A DNA stretch of 64,000 nt from Setophaga petechia (GCA_024362935.1 JANCRA010000003.1:40609291-40673290), one strand, 5' to 3'; positions 26,106 through 38,700 are shown, counted from the first letter of the stretch. The notes: generated by a model from the sequence alone, not told the origin. Program-made: numbers and translations.

Positions 26106-28100
26106 GTGAGTAGCTCTGCAGCACACGGCAGCAGCTGCCTTGCAGCCCAGGTGAAGGGCAGGCAGTAGTGATTTGCAGGGCTGCACAGATGATAAGCTGT
26201 GTACCTCATTCTACCCTAATTCACCTTTCATCAGGTGCTTTCAGAAGACTCCTGTTGAGCTGTGGCCTTTGACCTCCAATGAAAGCCCCTATTTAGTTAT
26301 TTTTATGAGCTGGTTTCCTTTCAGTAGGCTCCAAGCTGTTGTTTCACACTGCAGACAGGTCCATTCCAACACTGGTCTGCAGCACAGACTAGTGACATCA
26401 AGCTAGGAAATGGCAGCAATGCCCTTTTTAGCGTCCCACCTACTGGGGTCAGGCAGCAATAAAGGCAAATGGTTCATGCACACACAGGCCCTGGAGCAGC
26501 AGCTGTAGCTTATCACAGCCCAGGCAGTCTGAGGCAGGAGGACTGGGAGAGCCTTGAGCACTCTTCTCCCACCAGAAGCTGTGTTTCAGGGGCCTCCACT
26601 GCATGCACAGAAGAGTGAGAACTGTTCCACTGAGGTGCCAGCAGCATTTTTTTTTTAATTTCTGCACTTGCCTGTAATCAAATTCAAAACTCCATGGGAT
26701 AATTTCCCTACAATGGCCTCAGCAAGATCTTTCTGGAACAGATAGTCAGAGCCTAAATATGTCTCTGAAATTACCTCAGCAATTCTTTGTGCTAATTGCA
26801 GGTAGTGCAATTACACAGGAGGGGTGTAGGCCACCTGATGAAGTGGAATTATAACTAAGTTTTGCTGGTTCTAATGGTTTGTGAAGACAGTGAGTAAAGC
26901 TGTCTCGACCACTTTCTAGTGAGATTTCATATGCATGGATTGGTACTCACAGAGGCTGAGTTCACATCAAACACAGCTTCCTTATACTTCTTGAGTAGCT
27001 CTGGGTAATTTTTTTTAATTTAAGGACTGAAAAGTTCTTCTCTTCTATTCAGGGTAGCAAGAAAATCAGTCCAGGTTAACCCTCTGGCTTCTGATGGCCA
27101 TTAATAGTTCTTCCTTTATACATATGTAAAAGCCCCTAACTGAAGGCCAAATGATTCATGGCCATGAACATTTACAAGACAGGGGGCCCTGCTTTTGCAG
27201 AAGGTTCTCTTACAGACATGATAATTTAAAGAAAGGTTTCACTTGGGCCAATTCCACCCTCCCCAAAAATGGACCAGTAAAACTGGGCTACAGCTACTGC
27301 AGAATTTAAAGCATGAAGAAAATAATGGAGGAGTGCCCATACTGCAGGTTGAAATGGTATGAAATGGGCCCATGTGCAGCAGGAGCAGCTACTGAGCCAC
27401 CCACACTGGGACTGTTGGGTTTCATGTGTCTGTATGTATTATAAGAAATGTTTATTTCCCTGAAACATGGAGAAAATGAAAACCTCATTGTAAGGTTCTA
27501 ACTGCTTCTGGTTGGGTTTTAGAGAGAAAACAGGACCCAAACCCAGTGCTTGTTTATTTGTAATAGTTCAACCCCAGCTGGCTACTAAGCCCACACAGCT
27601 GCCTGTTTACTTTGCCACCAGTGGGATCAAGGGGAGAGCAGGAAAGTAAAAGTGAGAAAAGAGTGGGCTGAGATAAAAGTTCAATAGGGAAACCAAAAAA
27701 CCATGCTCTGTATAGCTCCTGCTCAATGATAGCAAAAAATATCTCCAGATTATCAGCCCTGTGTTCAGGACAAATCCAAAACACAGCCCAATACCCATCA
27801 CTGTAAAGAAAATTAACTCTACCCTAGCCAAAATTACCACACTGTTTTTAGTTACTGGCTGAATTTATATGGGACAGTGCTCATGCAGCATTTTGGAGGT
27901 GCACTGTTTTGTGTCTGGGATTAGTACTCCATGTTCTAGCTTCAACCCAAAAATACATTGTAGTTGCTCCAGCACTGAAATGATAATCCAGGCTACCTAG
28001 CAGCCAGGTTAGATCCTTTTTTTCTCTGGCTGTATATTCCTGGGAGTGTAGAGCTGTATTTATGGCCAATACAATATTCTTGGTTTGTTTTTCTTTTTAG
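26106..28100 (+). other. TSPAN4 intron containing an LTR relic
   Basis: This 1,995-bp intron runs from donor GTGAGT to an acceptor in a T-rich tract. It contains an old LTR fragment on the - strand at about 27559-27841, listed separately. Nothing else is recognised apart from a T-run near 26649. Confidence 0.85.
27559..27841 (-). mobile_element. Degraded avian endogenous-retrovirus LTR relic (solo, antisense to TSPAN4)
   Basis: Read on the - strand, the segment starts TGTGGTAATTTTGGCTAGGG and continues into a GAGTTAATTTTCTTTACAG stretch. It ends CCAGCTGGGGTTGAAC...ATTACA. I recognise this pattern from a common bird LTR family whose copies start with TGTGG..TTGGCTGGGATAG and end with a GGGGTTTAAACC..ACA tail. 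The copy is about 283 bp, with the middle of the LTR deleted around 27685-27720 and many substitutions, so it is old. No target-site duplication is obvious. No internal retroviral genes are present. Two - strand ORFs inside it (27554-27784 and 27607-27840) are non-coding LTR sequence. The family name would need a Repbase or Dfam search. Confidence 0.7.
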
Positions 28101-28184
28101 CCTTGCTATGAAACTGTGAAAGTATGGCTCCAGGAAAACTTACTGGCAGTGGGAATCTTTGGATTGTGCACAGCTATGGTGCAG
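28101..28184 (+). CDS. TSPAN4: TSPAN4 coding exon, end of large loop and start of TM4
   Basis: This 84-bp, phase-0 exon encodes 28 residues, beginning PCYETVKVWLQENLLAVG and ending LCTAMVQ. Seen: an acceptor preceded by a T-rich tract (TTTTTCTTTTTAG) and a donor GTACAG. It contains the last loop cysteine in PCYE, the amphipathic helix leading back to the membrane, and the first half of TM4 (LLAVGIFGLCTAMVQ). The PCYE-x(n)-LLAVG arrangement is characteristic of the TSPAN4/TSPAN9 group, and the residues match TSPAN4. At 84 bp it has the same size as the penultimate coding exon of many tetraspanin genes. It carries no stop or indel. The exon is too short to appear as an ATG-initiated ORF and was identified by translation between splice sites. 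Confidence 0.96.
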
Positions 28185-30015
28185 GTACAGTTTAATATCA
28201 ATTTTCAAATCCTAAATAATTGTAACTAAATAAGTAACCACAGATTCAGATATATACTCTGCCCAAGCAGGTTTTAAATCTTGCGGAATTTTTGTCTACC
28301 ATCATGCAAAATTATTAAGTACTTTGAGTTTTACTTCAGTTAAAATACTGTGTACAAGGCACAGAACTAGGAATACTGCACAGTGTTTTATGATGCACTG
28401 CAAAGAGCTGGCACTATATCAAGTGGTTTATATAAGACTGAAACTGGACTTGGGAGGGGAGACTGGACTCCAGACACCTAATCAGGGTAGGATGAAGTGC
28501 CTTTAGCGTTCCTGTATTTGTCCTGTTATTCTCCAGAGAGGACTTAGGCTAAATAGCCAACTTCAGCACAGTCTGGAGGTAACTTAAGTCTTCAACCTCA
28601 TCCCTCAGGCCCAGGGTAAATTACAAATCAGGATGTGGTGCCCATTAGTCAACCCTGCCAATAAACCCATGTTCCCTTACTATGATTGTCATAGACATGC
28701 CTATCAGATTTTTGAGTTGCAGTCCTTTCCACTGTGACTTTGGTCAGAGAAGAATCTGTTGTCCACCACTTTGTCTCTTATGTGCCTGTGCCCTTAACCC
28801 AGCCCGCTGTGGTTGTGCCAGTCTAAGCACCAGTGGCACAGCATGAGGATACACAGGTGAAAGTTGTGCTGGAGCTCAGGCTGGTTCAAAGTGCCTTTCC
28901 TAAATTCAGTGAAGATCTAGATTTAGTTTCCAACTCCCCCTCTCTCACACCCAACATGCAAGCACAAAGGATGGCATTGCTAAGCTAATTAACACCGTCT
29001 AACTGCAGATTAACTCATTGTTGTTTCTTTGGTTGGGTATTTTTTTTAATTTGCCTGCTATGCCACTAGCAGCAGGAGAGAGCCTGGGATCAGTATTCTA
29101 CTCACATTCCCAATAATGACAGATTAGGCAGAATGGCACATATCTTACTCTCTCATATGTCATTTATTGGCTGCAACTAATTAATGCAAATGCCTGACGC
29201 CTCACAGGCCCAAATTCAGTAGAGTTTTGGGGTTTGTTCCAGTATAATAAGCAGATATGCTTAGAGAAAAAAGCACAAGATCATATGGCAGACAGGCAAT
29301 TTATGACTGTTGTTAATATATTACCACAATTAAGAAAACCAAACCAGCCTTTGAGCATCCATTCAGCATTTAGGGTATCTTTAAAGGATACACTAAAAAT
29401 CCCCAGCAGTCCATGGTCAGTCCTTCTCATAAATACCCTAAGTATATTAAATTTCTAAGACAATACTATCTTTCTGACAGAAAGACATTGCTAGTTTGCA
29501 TGGGAGGAAGCACTTCAGACAATTTAAAAATGCAAATTCATATTCCTAGTAAATGCTGTGCAATGCAGGGAAAACACCACAGAACACAACAGATTTTCAG
29601 TCTGCCTTCCAGCTGCCTGGTGCAATTGAATCTACCTGATGACAAAAGTTTCTGTGTACTGTCACCTGAAATGAACTGGGCCCCCTCTCTTGCTGCTGTT
29701 TCAGCTGTGTTCTGGCCCATAGCATGTGGCAGTTTTTCATGTTAGCATCTTAGAGAATCATACAGTATATGATTTGGAGGATATAACAGCACATGCAACA
29801 GAAGAATCTTTCTCAGTCATGCATGCTTCAAACTATAAACCAAGTTCAGCCACCATTGTTTTGTTAGGTAGCTGTCCGTGAAGGTGGATACTTCCAAAAG
29901 GCCAGTGCTTGCTACAAACAGCACACCAAAACCTAATAATCTGATTTCACTGTAGAACAGTGAGACTTGAGGAAGATTAACAACTTTATAACCATTTTTT
30001 CTTCATTAATATAAT

Positions 30016-30030
30016 TGTGTGTGTGTGTGT
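30016..30030. repeat. (TG)7 dinucleotide repeat
   Basis: An uninterrupted TG run within the last TSPAN4 intron, flanked by AT-rich sequence. It is a potential microsatellite but short. Confidence 0.9.
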
Positions 30031-30161
30031 ATTCATATATTCTTTCAAAGTACTCATTAACAGGAACTATTACTCATGTAAAGACTAAATTTGAAGTGGT
30101 CAGATTAAGCGCTTAAAACAGAATTCATACCCTAAAATTTTCTACCCGGCAGACCTTCATT

Positions 30162-30827
30162 TCAGTGAAAACTCTTACAGTGGTGTTGCAAAAGGGAAAG
30201 TAACAAGCACTTAGTACATTCATATAGGTACTTCAGCTGGAAGGAAAACAAGACTCTCTCCTCCATCCCTTTTGATGAGGTAATCCACCAGAGACAGCAC
30301 AACAGGTCAGTGCTTAGCTGGGAGAAGAACCCCCACCTCCCTGCTGCTTCTCTTGAACAGGCTGAGTAGAAAAACACATTCATTGTTGATGAGGCATTGA
30401 TGGCCATGATTAATGCATGTTCAGTCTCCAGTGATTCCCCCACGGGGACCTGTGCACACATACACTTGGAAAAGTAAAGTACAGTCAAGTAAACCACAGC
30501 ATCCATAGGGCCAGGGATTAACCCAATGTCTTTCAAAACAACAGCTACAGGGACACCCACAGAATACCCACACAGCTGTGGATTGCTACTGTAAAGTATT
30601 TTCAAGCAAAAGGCATCCAAATTTTTTTCAATATACCTCTTTCCAGTATCTGGTGGCTGCTTTGATGGAGAAATCAACTCTCCCCCACTCTCATTGTCCA
30701 TTCTGTAAGACAGCAATAGGGATAAGGACAAAAGGCAGACAGACTCTAGGAATAGAACAAGGACATGAACAGGCAGGAAAAGCAGTAGGTGATATGTCCT
30801 CCTGTGGGTGAACAAAACTAGTGTCAT
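30162..30827 (-). other. 221-codon antisense ORF in last TSPAN4 intron, unidentified
   Basis: This is the longest ATG-to-stop frame in the window (221 codons). It lies antisense inside the last TSPAN4 intron and ends 86 bp before the terminal exon. I do not recognise the product. The N-terminal 40 residues are leucine-rich and hydrophobic. A more polar segment follows (MDNESGGELISPSKQPPDTG), then a mixed hydrophobic, cysteine-containing remainder. On the - strand a good acceptor (CTGTCTTACAG, AG at 30704-30703) precedes the polar segment, and a donor-like GTATAT follows at 30636-30631. These would frame a 66-bp exon at 30637-30702. A frame this long is unlikely but not impossible by chance. 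Alternatives are a decayed retrocopy or part of an antisense transcript. No promoter or poly(A) signal was established for it, so I do not call it a gene. Confidence 0.25.
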
Positions 30828-30913
30828 GCTTTTCTCTTTTTTTCTTGTTGTTTCAATAAATAGGGTTTTTTTACTTACTGAAAAACGATTATTTGTTGTT
30901 TCTTTTCTCTTAG

Positions 30914-30982
30914 ATTCTCGGACTCACCTTTGCAATGACCATGTATTGTCAGGTAGTCAAGGCAGACACCTACTGTGCATAG
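30914..30982 (+). CDS. TSPAN4: TSPAN4 terminal coding exon, rest of TM4 and C-terminal tail
   Basis: This is the final coding segment: 22 codons plus a TAG stop at 30980-30982. It reads ILGLTFAMTMYCQVVKADT then YCA-stop. Seen: an acceptor in a T-rich tract (TTTCTCTTAG). It completes TM4 and gives the short cytoplasmic tail. The membrane-proximal cysteine of MYC is a likely palmitoylation site by family analogy, and the tail ends YCA as in mammalian TSPAN4. The 3'UTR begins at 30983. No canonical AATAAA is seen for about 3 kb, so the transcript end is not resolved. All TSPAN4 junctions in the window are phase 0 and GT-AG, and the frame runs without interruption from 18471 to the stop. Confidence 0.95.
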   Translation: MLGLTFAMTMYCQVVKADTYCA

Positions 30983-33522
30983 ATACCATTCCCAATCTTT
31001 CTGCTTCTCCTCCAAAGGACACAGGAGAAATCTCCTTCATGCTCATTCATCTGACCTTTTCCCCCCCTCTTTGTACTATAAACTGTGTATAATGCTATCT
31101 TTCTGAAGATTTTGTCAATCACCCCACTTTACTGAAGGAGGAAGAAAAGAAAAAGTCAGTACTTGAACTGGCACAGGTAAGAAGCAGCCTTGTCTTTAAG
31201 CAGAGGAAAACCAAAAAAAGCAATGTTTCCTTTTCCACAGCCCCACAGCCTGTGGCAAGGCAAGAGAGGCTGCTTACAAGGGGCTGACTGCAAACCCATG
31301 TTAAGAAAAGATGGCACTGAGGCAACCTCTGCAAAAGCTGCCAGGCTGCCTTCCTGCATTTCCCAGTCTGGAAGAGAGGACGTAGAAAACAAATGTTCTT
31401 CAGCAAGAAGGTACAGAGTAGCTAGGACTGAATGCAGTTGTAATTTTACTACAGTTTGCACACAGCTAAAATGTCAAGATCAAGCAGCCCTGCTCCAAGT
31501 GTCTCAAGAAGATTTTCTAGCCAGGAGAGGATCATCTTCAGAAGTGCATTGTTTTAAAGGAGTATTTTTAATCTTACGTGCCGCAGAGTCAGGCTTTTAA
31601 TCAGAATCTGTACAGCGAGATCCTGGCTGTTAATGGAAAACAATATTGGACATTGCCTCACTTCCTAATTGCCAGTGGCATATAGATGGTTGACTGCATA
31701 TGTTATATATATTACATTCATAAACACATACTTTTCTGAAAGGAGGTGAAAATACCCAGCATCTAACCTCAGAAAGAGGAAACCTTTCTATCCTATTTTA
31801 CATTCCAACTGAAATAACCAAGTATTATTTCTTGTACAAGGCACTATCACTTATACCTCTGGGAAACAAGTAATTACTTTCAGCTGTATCTTCATTTCAG
31901 TAAACAACTTGTGAGTGGGCTCTCTCTGTCAGTCTACTATGGTTTTATTTATCATCCCTGTTTCAAGTAAGTCTGCCAAAAAATATCACTCATTTCCATG
32001 CCTGAAGATATGTACAAAGCTGTCAGCTGTTCCTTCCCTGAATGTCACCATTTCATTAATTTACTTTGGGATAACATCATCTGCAGGTATGATAGAGTTT
32101 GCCTTGCTGAAGAAAAATCTTTTGCACATTGCTCATTTTTCTGAGAGTTATTAAGACTTCAGATGCTTTTATGCTTACCTTTTTTTTCCTCCCAGCTGCA
32201 CGCTGACAACAGCCAAGACACATCAGTCTCTGTTAGAACTGGAGTCACTTCTCAGTTCTCTTTTTCAGATGCATTTTTCTTCACCTAGCTGCTGGTTAGA
32301 ATATAATCCACACTTTCTAGAATATCATGGAATCACAGAAATACGCAGGAATCAAAACCATTACTTTCCGTAACTAGGGAACAGCCACTCATTGATAACT
32401 GAAGTAATTGATGTAGTACCCTCCTATGCACATCTTCTGGTGATGAGGTTGAAAATCAGATGTGTCCTATTGTTCAAACAAATAATTCCCTGCCAGCAAA
32501 CAGCTCCAGGTAGTGCATGTGTGCCAGGGACACATGCAGCTGAAGCACCCCAGGGAAAGGGCAGAGCAGGGAACAGGCAAACAGAGCAATGCAGATGGCC
32601 TGCTCCCTTCAGCCAGCATTTGAGGAGCTCTCAGCCTGTCACTTAGAACAGAGAGCTGACCATGGAGTTGTGTTTTCCCAGGAAGCTGAGTGCAGCCATT
32701 CCTGCACACTGGAAACATGCAGCAAGCTCACAGGAAAAGTTACCTTGCTTACAACAGCAGGTCTCAGCTCTGAGTGACATTTTGCATGCTTTGATTTAAA
32801 GACAATTTCCAGCACAGAGCTGGACTTGCCAACCCACAGCCTATTGAACAATCCCCTTTACATCCATAACTAACCCTTTTCTGGACCTGCATTATTTGAC
32901 AGATTCACTCTCACTCATCAGATTTGCGACATTTTTTTGTCTCTGCTGATTTCCTGCAGTCTTCTCATTCTCAGGCATGAGCTACTCCATATTTTCTGGG
33001 AAATTGCTTAGGACAGCCTGATGTTTAAAAGAGCAATTATTTTCCAAAATTTTACCCCCATGGGGCATTTAGCTCTGCAGGCTAAGGTAAAAGTAATGTA
33101 TTAATTCTGTGCATTTTATGTGGTTCCCAATCACTATCACAGCAATCTCCCCACCACTAAAGGATTTTACTGTCATGCAAACAAACCCCAACATACCCAG
33201 GCTGAGCAAGTAGCCCACACACAGGTGCCCTGTACTCCAAAGCAAGAGGCTTGCAGGTGTTGCAGTCACCACAGTCTCCCTGCTCTCTGCCTTTTGAGCC
33301 CAGGCTGACCTGCAGACTGTCCTGCTCAGCAAAAGATGGTGTAAGTTTGTTCCTTCCCTCTCTCTACTCTGTTCTTAACCTGCACAGATTTCGGGTTAGC
33401 TGTACCATTAGTTCTTGCCTTGGTTTATAGTTTGTACACAGGGGTGCTTCTGCTGACAACTCAGAGTTTCTACCACTGAAAAGCAGCATGACACAGTGAT
33501 GAATACATTCATAAAACATTGA

Positions 33523-33539
33523 TTTTTTTTTTTTTTTTT
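33523..33539. repeat. T17 homopolymer
   Basis: Seventeen consecutive T. On the - strand it would be a poly(A) tract, but no retrocopy body was recognised next to it. Confidence 0.9.
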
Positions 33540-33990
33540 GAGACAGATAAAATGTAGACAAGTCTATTTGTAGTGATCCCTGCCATTAAAAATTAACACA
33601 GAGACAGCAGGCTGATGATGGTTCAGTTGATGGGAGCAAACCATTGTGCAGAACTCCCACAGAGAGCAACTCTTATCAATTTTCTTGATGGTGTGATGTA
33701 GGAAAAAGAGAGATCACAGACCCTGCTCCTGCGAGTCTCACAGTAATATGTGCTGAGCTCTTACAGAATGTTTCTAGACTTCAGCTAAAGCTTCAATGGA
33801 AACAAAATATGAGAAGCAGACTGGAGACAAGTCACTTTTTGTGGTTTCCTCTAATCATTTTCCCCAGTTTAGGTGTCTTTACAAGATAAACTTCCTTGGT
33901 TTTCAAAAACAAGTACCTAAAGGGAATACCTATAAGCAGCCCTCACTTTGTAAATCCCAGTCACTGCAACAAAAACATACAGTTAGGGGA

Positions 33991-34064
33991 AAAAATAAAA
34001 AAAACCCCACAAACAAACAAACAAACAAACCCAAGCAGACAAACAAAAAAAAAAAACCCCAAAA
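33991..34064. repeat. A-rich (CAAA)n low-complexity tract
   Basis: A-runs and about seven CAAA units, interrupted by CC and CCAAGCAG. It contains a chance AATAAA at 33994-33999. Confidence 0.85.
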
Positions 34065-35736
34065 CTTCAGATCACATATTGCTGCTAATAATTCCTTTTA
34101 AAATACTCTTCCACTACCGAGGTGCTACTGCAACTTGTTCATAATTTGAACTGGACTGTTCTGTATATTTGATGTTATTAACTCTCTCCACACAGACCAA
34201 ACAGCTGTTAGAGTGCTTACAGCATTACCAGCACAATCAGATTTCATACCTCTGAACATACTGCATATAACAAGCCTCAGACTTACCATATTTTCTTAAG
34301 ATCACTGCATCCTTTCTCTGCTGACAAGGTCAGAAGATTTTGTGATGTGTAACAGCAACAATCTTTTAAAAAAAAACCCAAAAAGCCAAAAAAAAAAAGA
34401 CAGTTCCATTTTACACATTAAACTGGTTGATTATATATAAGTAACCTGTAGTACATAATATCCATTTGAAAGGCTGCTGATATTGAATGCAGGCAGAGCA
34501 ACACAGAAGTCATTCCAATTGCTTCTATTAGTGTCTTGTCACTTTTAGTAAAGCCTTTTATATTATTGTGACTTCTTATCTTTAAACATGAAGGAGGACT
34601 CAATACATTTAAATTAAAGACAGAACCAAAGGCAATAAAGGAGCACTCCTAATTTATTCTCATGGCTGGTTCTGCTTAATAACAAGATATGAAGGCACAG
34701 GGCATATGACTGAACCTACTGAATTCAGCAGCATCAGGATTTAGCTTTTTAGATTCAGTCCAAATATCCTTTTGGCTTTTCATTTTCACAATTAAATTTA
34801 ATAATAAAAAAAAAAAACATCCAAACCCATATATTTAATAGAATATGGTTTTATTTTCCTGTACTGTCACTAGCAGCCAAATCTTATTACTTGTACAACA
34901 GAACTACTTAGCTCCTCATCATACAGTGCACAATCACTGAAATACACTTCAGTTTCTGTTCTATGAATAGTTCTTTGGTCTCCCCCCTCAAATTAAACAA
35001 ACTCAAACAAGTTTATTCTTTGATCAATAATTAGCATTTAAATGCAGTGTTGTAGGATTTATCATGTGGAGAGGAAGGGACTGCACAGAAGCTGTAAAAA
35101 TCCTCTGTCTAGCATCATCAATAGGGCTGCTTGGGTGAATCCACCCAAACCCTCACTTCTCATGACCTGATGAGAGCTGGTCACACTGAGTACACCCTGA
35201 GTGACTGGGCTGCCTCTTACACCTCCCCAGGGCAGCACAGGAGGTTGTCAGCATGGACAAAGTCCCAGCCTTTCATTTACCCCTTGGCTTCGGTGTTGTG
35301 CTATAAATGGGGCACCAAAGGTAAGCAACAGAAACCAGCAGCTGATTGTGGCATTATTTAAACCCAGACTCCTTATTTACTCTAATTTATCTGCAAGAAT
35401 TTGCTAAGTGTAAATTATCTGCATAGATACTGAGTTAGACAGTTAGAAAACACGTTGGGACTTGCCATGGGAAATCTTGTTTGGATTCCATTTTGAATTC
35501 TCCTCCCTTGTCACTGGTCTCTTACCACAGTTGGCAGTCTCCTCTGTTCTTTGGATTTTGTTGCTGCAATTACAATGATACATTTTTGTGCATTCATATA
35601 AAGAACAAAATTTAAAATATACCTTTTATTTTTAAAAAGTTATTAAATATTCTTGAAAGTTTACAACAGAATGTCTTTTGTATTCTTTATAAGCAACTGC
35701 ACTACAGGCTTAACAGTGATTCTGTACGGACCTGGA

Positions 35737-35776
35737 GATGTGTGTGTGCAAGTCTGGGCAAGTACACACACACATC
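35737..35776. repeat. Perfect 12-bp inverted repeat from TG/CA runs
   Basis: The left arm GATGTGTGTGTG (35737-35748) is exactly complementary to CACACACACATC (35765-35776), with a 16-base loop. It could form a hairpin, but the arms are simple TG/CA repeats, so function is doubtful. Confidence 0.8.
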
Positions 35777-38700
35777 CTGTATGCAATTTAACAAAACCCT
35801 ACAGTGTTCTACTTCTTTGTCATTTCTCATTACCTTTTATTTGACCTATCCTTCCTTACAAATTTATTGTTATTATTTATGTGGCTTACCTATTCCCAGT
35901 TGAATGTACATCTCTCTTTCCTTTTAAGGGCAAGCTACCTGAAATTATGTGATAGTCAATAGCAATTCAGAAACTACCGGGAGATCAGGTTTCGTGTTAA
36001 AAAAATACTCAGATCCAAACCAAATTATTTTGTGTTCACAACTTGTCTGTTACCAATAACTGTGAAATAAAAGGACTTCCCTTTTTCTGAGGTAGTTGCT
36101 TACATTCAGAAAATACATAGTAAACCTTGAAAAATTAGCACCAGAATGTTTTTAAATTGAACAACTAGGAACTTGTACTGTGTCAAATCTGAAGAATGTC
36201 TGGTTAGCAAGGTATGTTATCTGCAGTCATGTCTAACACTGCCTTTTTTAAAACTATTTGTTGTACCCTACAGGTCAAATATCTTTGCAAGTGAAATTGC
36301 CTCTGAACTGTACATTCTGAACAACACTAGTGTTGTGTAATGGGAGATGTAGAGACCCAGAGGTTTTAGAGGTTATTGCAGGAAGCATCATAAGGGATAA
36401 CCCACATATTTGATGGAAGTTTCTTACAGCTCCCTCACTTTAGGAGAGATATTTACATTACTTGAATTGTCTTGATCCCATTAAGTGCACCACTAGATGG
36501 TCTCATCAGCCACATCTACCTTTAATCCCTTTCTGATTTTGTGAAACTTTACACTTTAGTCCTGCAGTATAGCAGTGAATTTCACAATTTCTTCATGTTG
36601 CATTTAAAAGAATCCTTCTTACATGGATTTTAACATTGTTGCCTTTCAATTTCATTTACTCACCATTAGTTCTGTACTTCAGGAACGACAACTTAATGAT
36701 GCTTACAAAAATACATGGACTCGGAGCAGCAGTATTACCTTTACAGCTTAATTTGCCTTTCCAGTAGAGCTTAACCCTGGGTAATTGAGTACCCTATTGA
36801 TTTTTAAGATCCCATTGTTTCAAACAACTAAGCCCAGTGTACCTTCCTCCAGTAGCTATCCCGTTTGTCTTTGCTTTTGTACTACATCTTGGCATAGACA
36901 GAGCTGTTCCTACTTTAATCAACAACCAGATGAGTATTTCACCCTACAATCTGCTATTTTTCCAAAGTACACTTAACACAACCTGGAAATATCAGGTCTA
37001 GCTGATTATCCTGGCTGTGTAAAACAAAGTACTTTCTGTCTGCATGGCAATAATTTTCAAAGATATTTAAGGGCAGCTTATGAAGCTTCATCCAGAGTTT
37101 TGTCTTGACACATTAAAAGTGCAAAACACAGAGCCCTATGTTTCTTATCTTACCCTGCTAAAAACCCCAAGCAAATAAGAAATCTGTCATTAATAACTCA
37201 TCTGGCAAATACCATTTAAAAGACTGTTTTTTCTAAAATCCCATTAGTTGCCTAAGGTAGGTCACTTTACCCTAGACCTTGCTTCCTTGTCTCCCCCTGC
37301 AATAAACTGTTTCCCCATGGAAATACTGTCTGTTCACCAGAAATCCTGGGGTTTGTTGACCTGCAAGAAGAGCTCAGTTTAAATTCCTCCCTCCAAGAGG
37401 CAGAAAACATTCACTACCAAATCCATACCAGTGTGTGTTAGACAGCTGAACAGAAGTTCTGTGTCTTAGGATGAGGGTTTTTAATGAAGAAATAGCTGAT
37501 CAGTTGAACTGATTTCACAAACAAGTCCTTGGTATCTTTTATGTAGAAATCATTTAGGCAGAGCAGAATATTTTGTTACTACACAATTGCTTAACAGAGA
37601 CTTCCCTGTACTTGCAATTAAAGAATAATTTGAAAGGATGGGATAATTATCCACTATAAACTTCACTTTATATTCCCATGGCACTGCTATTACAGAGTCA
37701 CAGGCAACAAAATGAAACATGTAAATGTATTTAAATACATAGAAAACAAAAATCTATGTAAAGGAAAGTACAGCATAAAAAACTCCCAACTGTTAATGTA
37801 TATTGCATGTGTCTATGTCTCATATGGACTGTGACAAGAGTTTCAGGTGCAAAGCATTCATCCTGAAGATTAACTAAAAATTACTGGGGAAATACAGGGA
37901 TTTTGGGAACTTGTTTCTCAAAGTCTATTCAGTGCGCCTCATCATCTCCCTCCTCCACAAATGCCCTTCTTTGGCCCTTAAGCTTAAGTCCATCACTGCT
38001 CTTTCCACCTCTACCATTTAAATCTGCTTTTCTGCACACAAAAATATGTTGTCAGTCACAGTCCCAGTGTGTCAAATGTGGAGAGGATTCCGTTGTTTGT
38101 ATAAATTTTAGTGCCCAATGGTAAGACATGGTACATGGCTTTATGAAATTCAGGTTTGATACTGATTTAGGAGACCACAGTCTACAGAACAGAGCAGAAT
38201 CAGTACAGTGACAGAGAAATTCATGCAGCCTGGTTGTGGGCCTATGTAGTGATTGAATCTGAATTGCTCTTAATGTCCTAATTTCCTTGATGCAAGCCTG
38301 CAAATGGCTAGACAAGCACTGTTATCAGGCAGAACTGTCACTGGCTGCTTAGCATGCTCCAGGCAGACTAATGCTGCAGGGATTCTTTTTCCTTTTTTTT
38401 TTTTAACCCAGTTTACCTTGGAAACTTGTTCAGTGTTATTGTGTCAGCCACAGATGCAATTAACAGATTCTGATATTATGTCTCAGCTTGAATAATAAGC
38501 ACCCAGGATACTGAGGTAAAAAAATACCTCATCTTAGAAATTATGCATTTCTTGTTCTTTTGAAATGCTCACCTGCACCCATGTGAGTGTGCTCACCCAC
38601 ACACTCTTAAGGTGACTTAAGGGGCAGCATATGCATCCCCACAGTTTGTACTGTGGCAGCCCAATTGTCTAAGATAACTTCTATTAAAAACAAAAAAGTA

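Larger units (their letters stand above)
28185..30913 (+). other. TSPAN4 last intron
   Basis: This 2,729-bp intron runs from donor GTACAG to acceptor TCTCTTAG. It holds a short TG repeat at 30016-30030 and a 221-codon antisense ORF at 30162-30827 (listed separately). No transposon was recognised. Confidence 0.85.

Noticed and set aside
25884..26168. 94-codon + strand ORF containing the tetraspanin CCG motif
   Set aside because: It reads across the splice acceptor at 25973 and the donor at 26106. Only 25974-26105 is coding.
29750..29785. Possible CR1 end (AGAATCATACAGTATATGATT)
   Set aside because: Only a loose resemblance, with no CR1 body on either side.
32319..32345. CR1 tail-like piece (TCATGGAATCACAGAA)
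   Set aside because: Too short, and the flanks do not continue as CR1 sequence.
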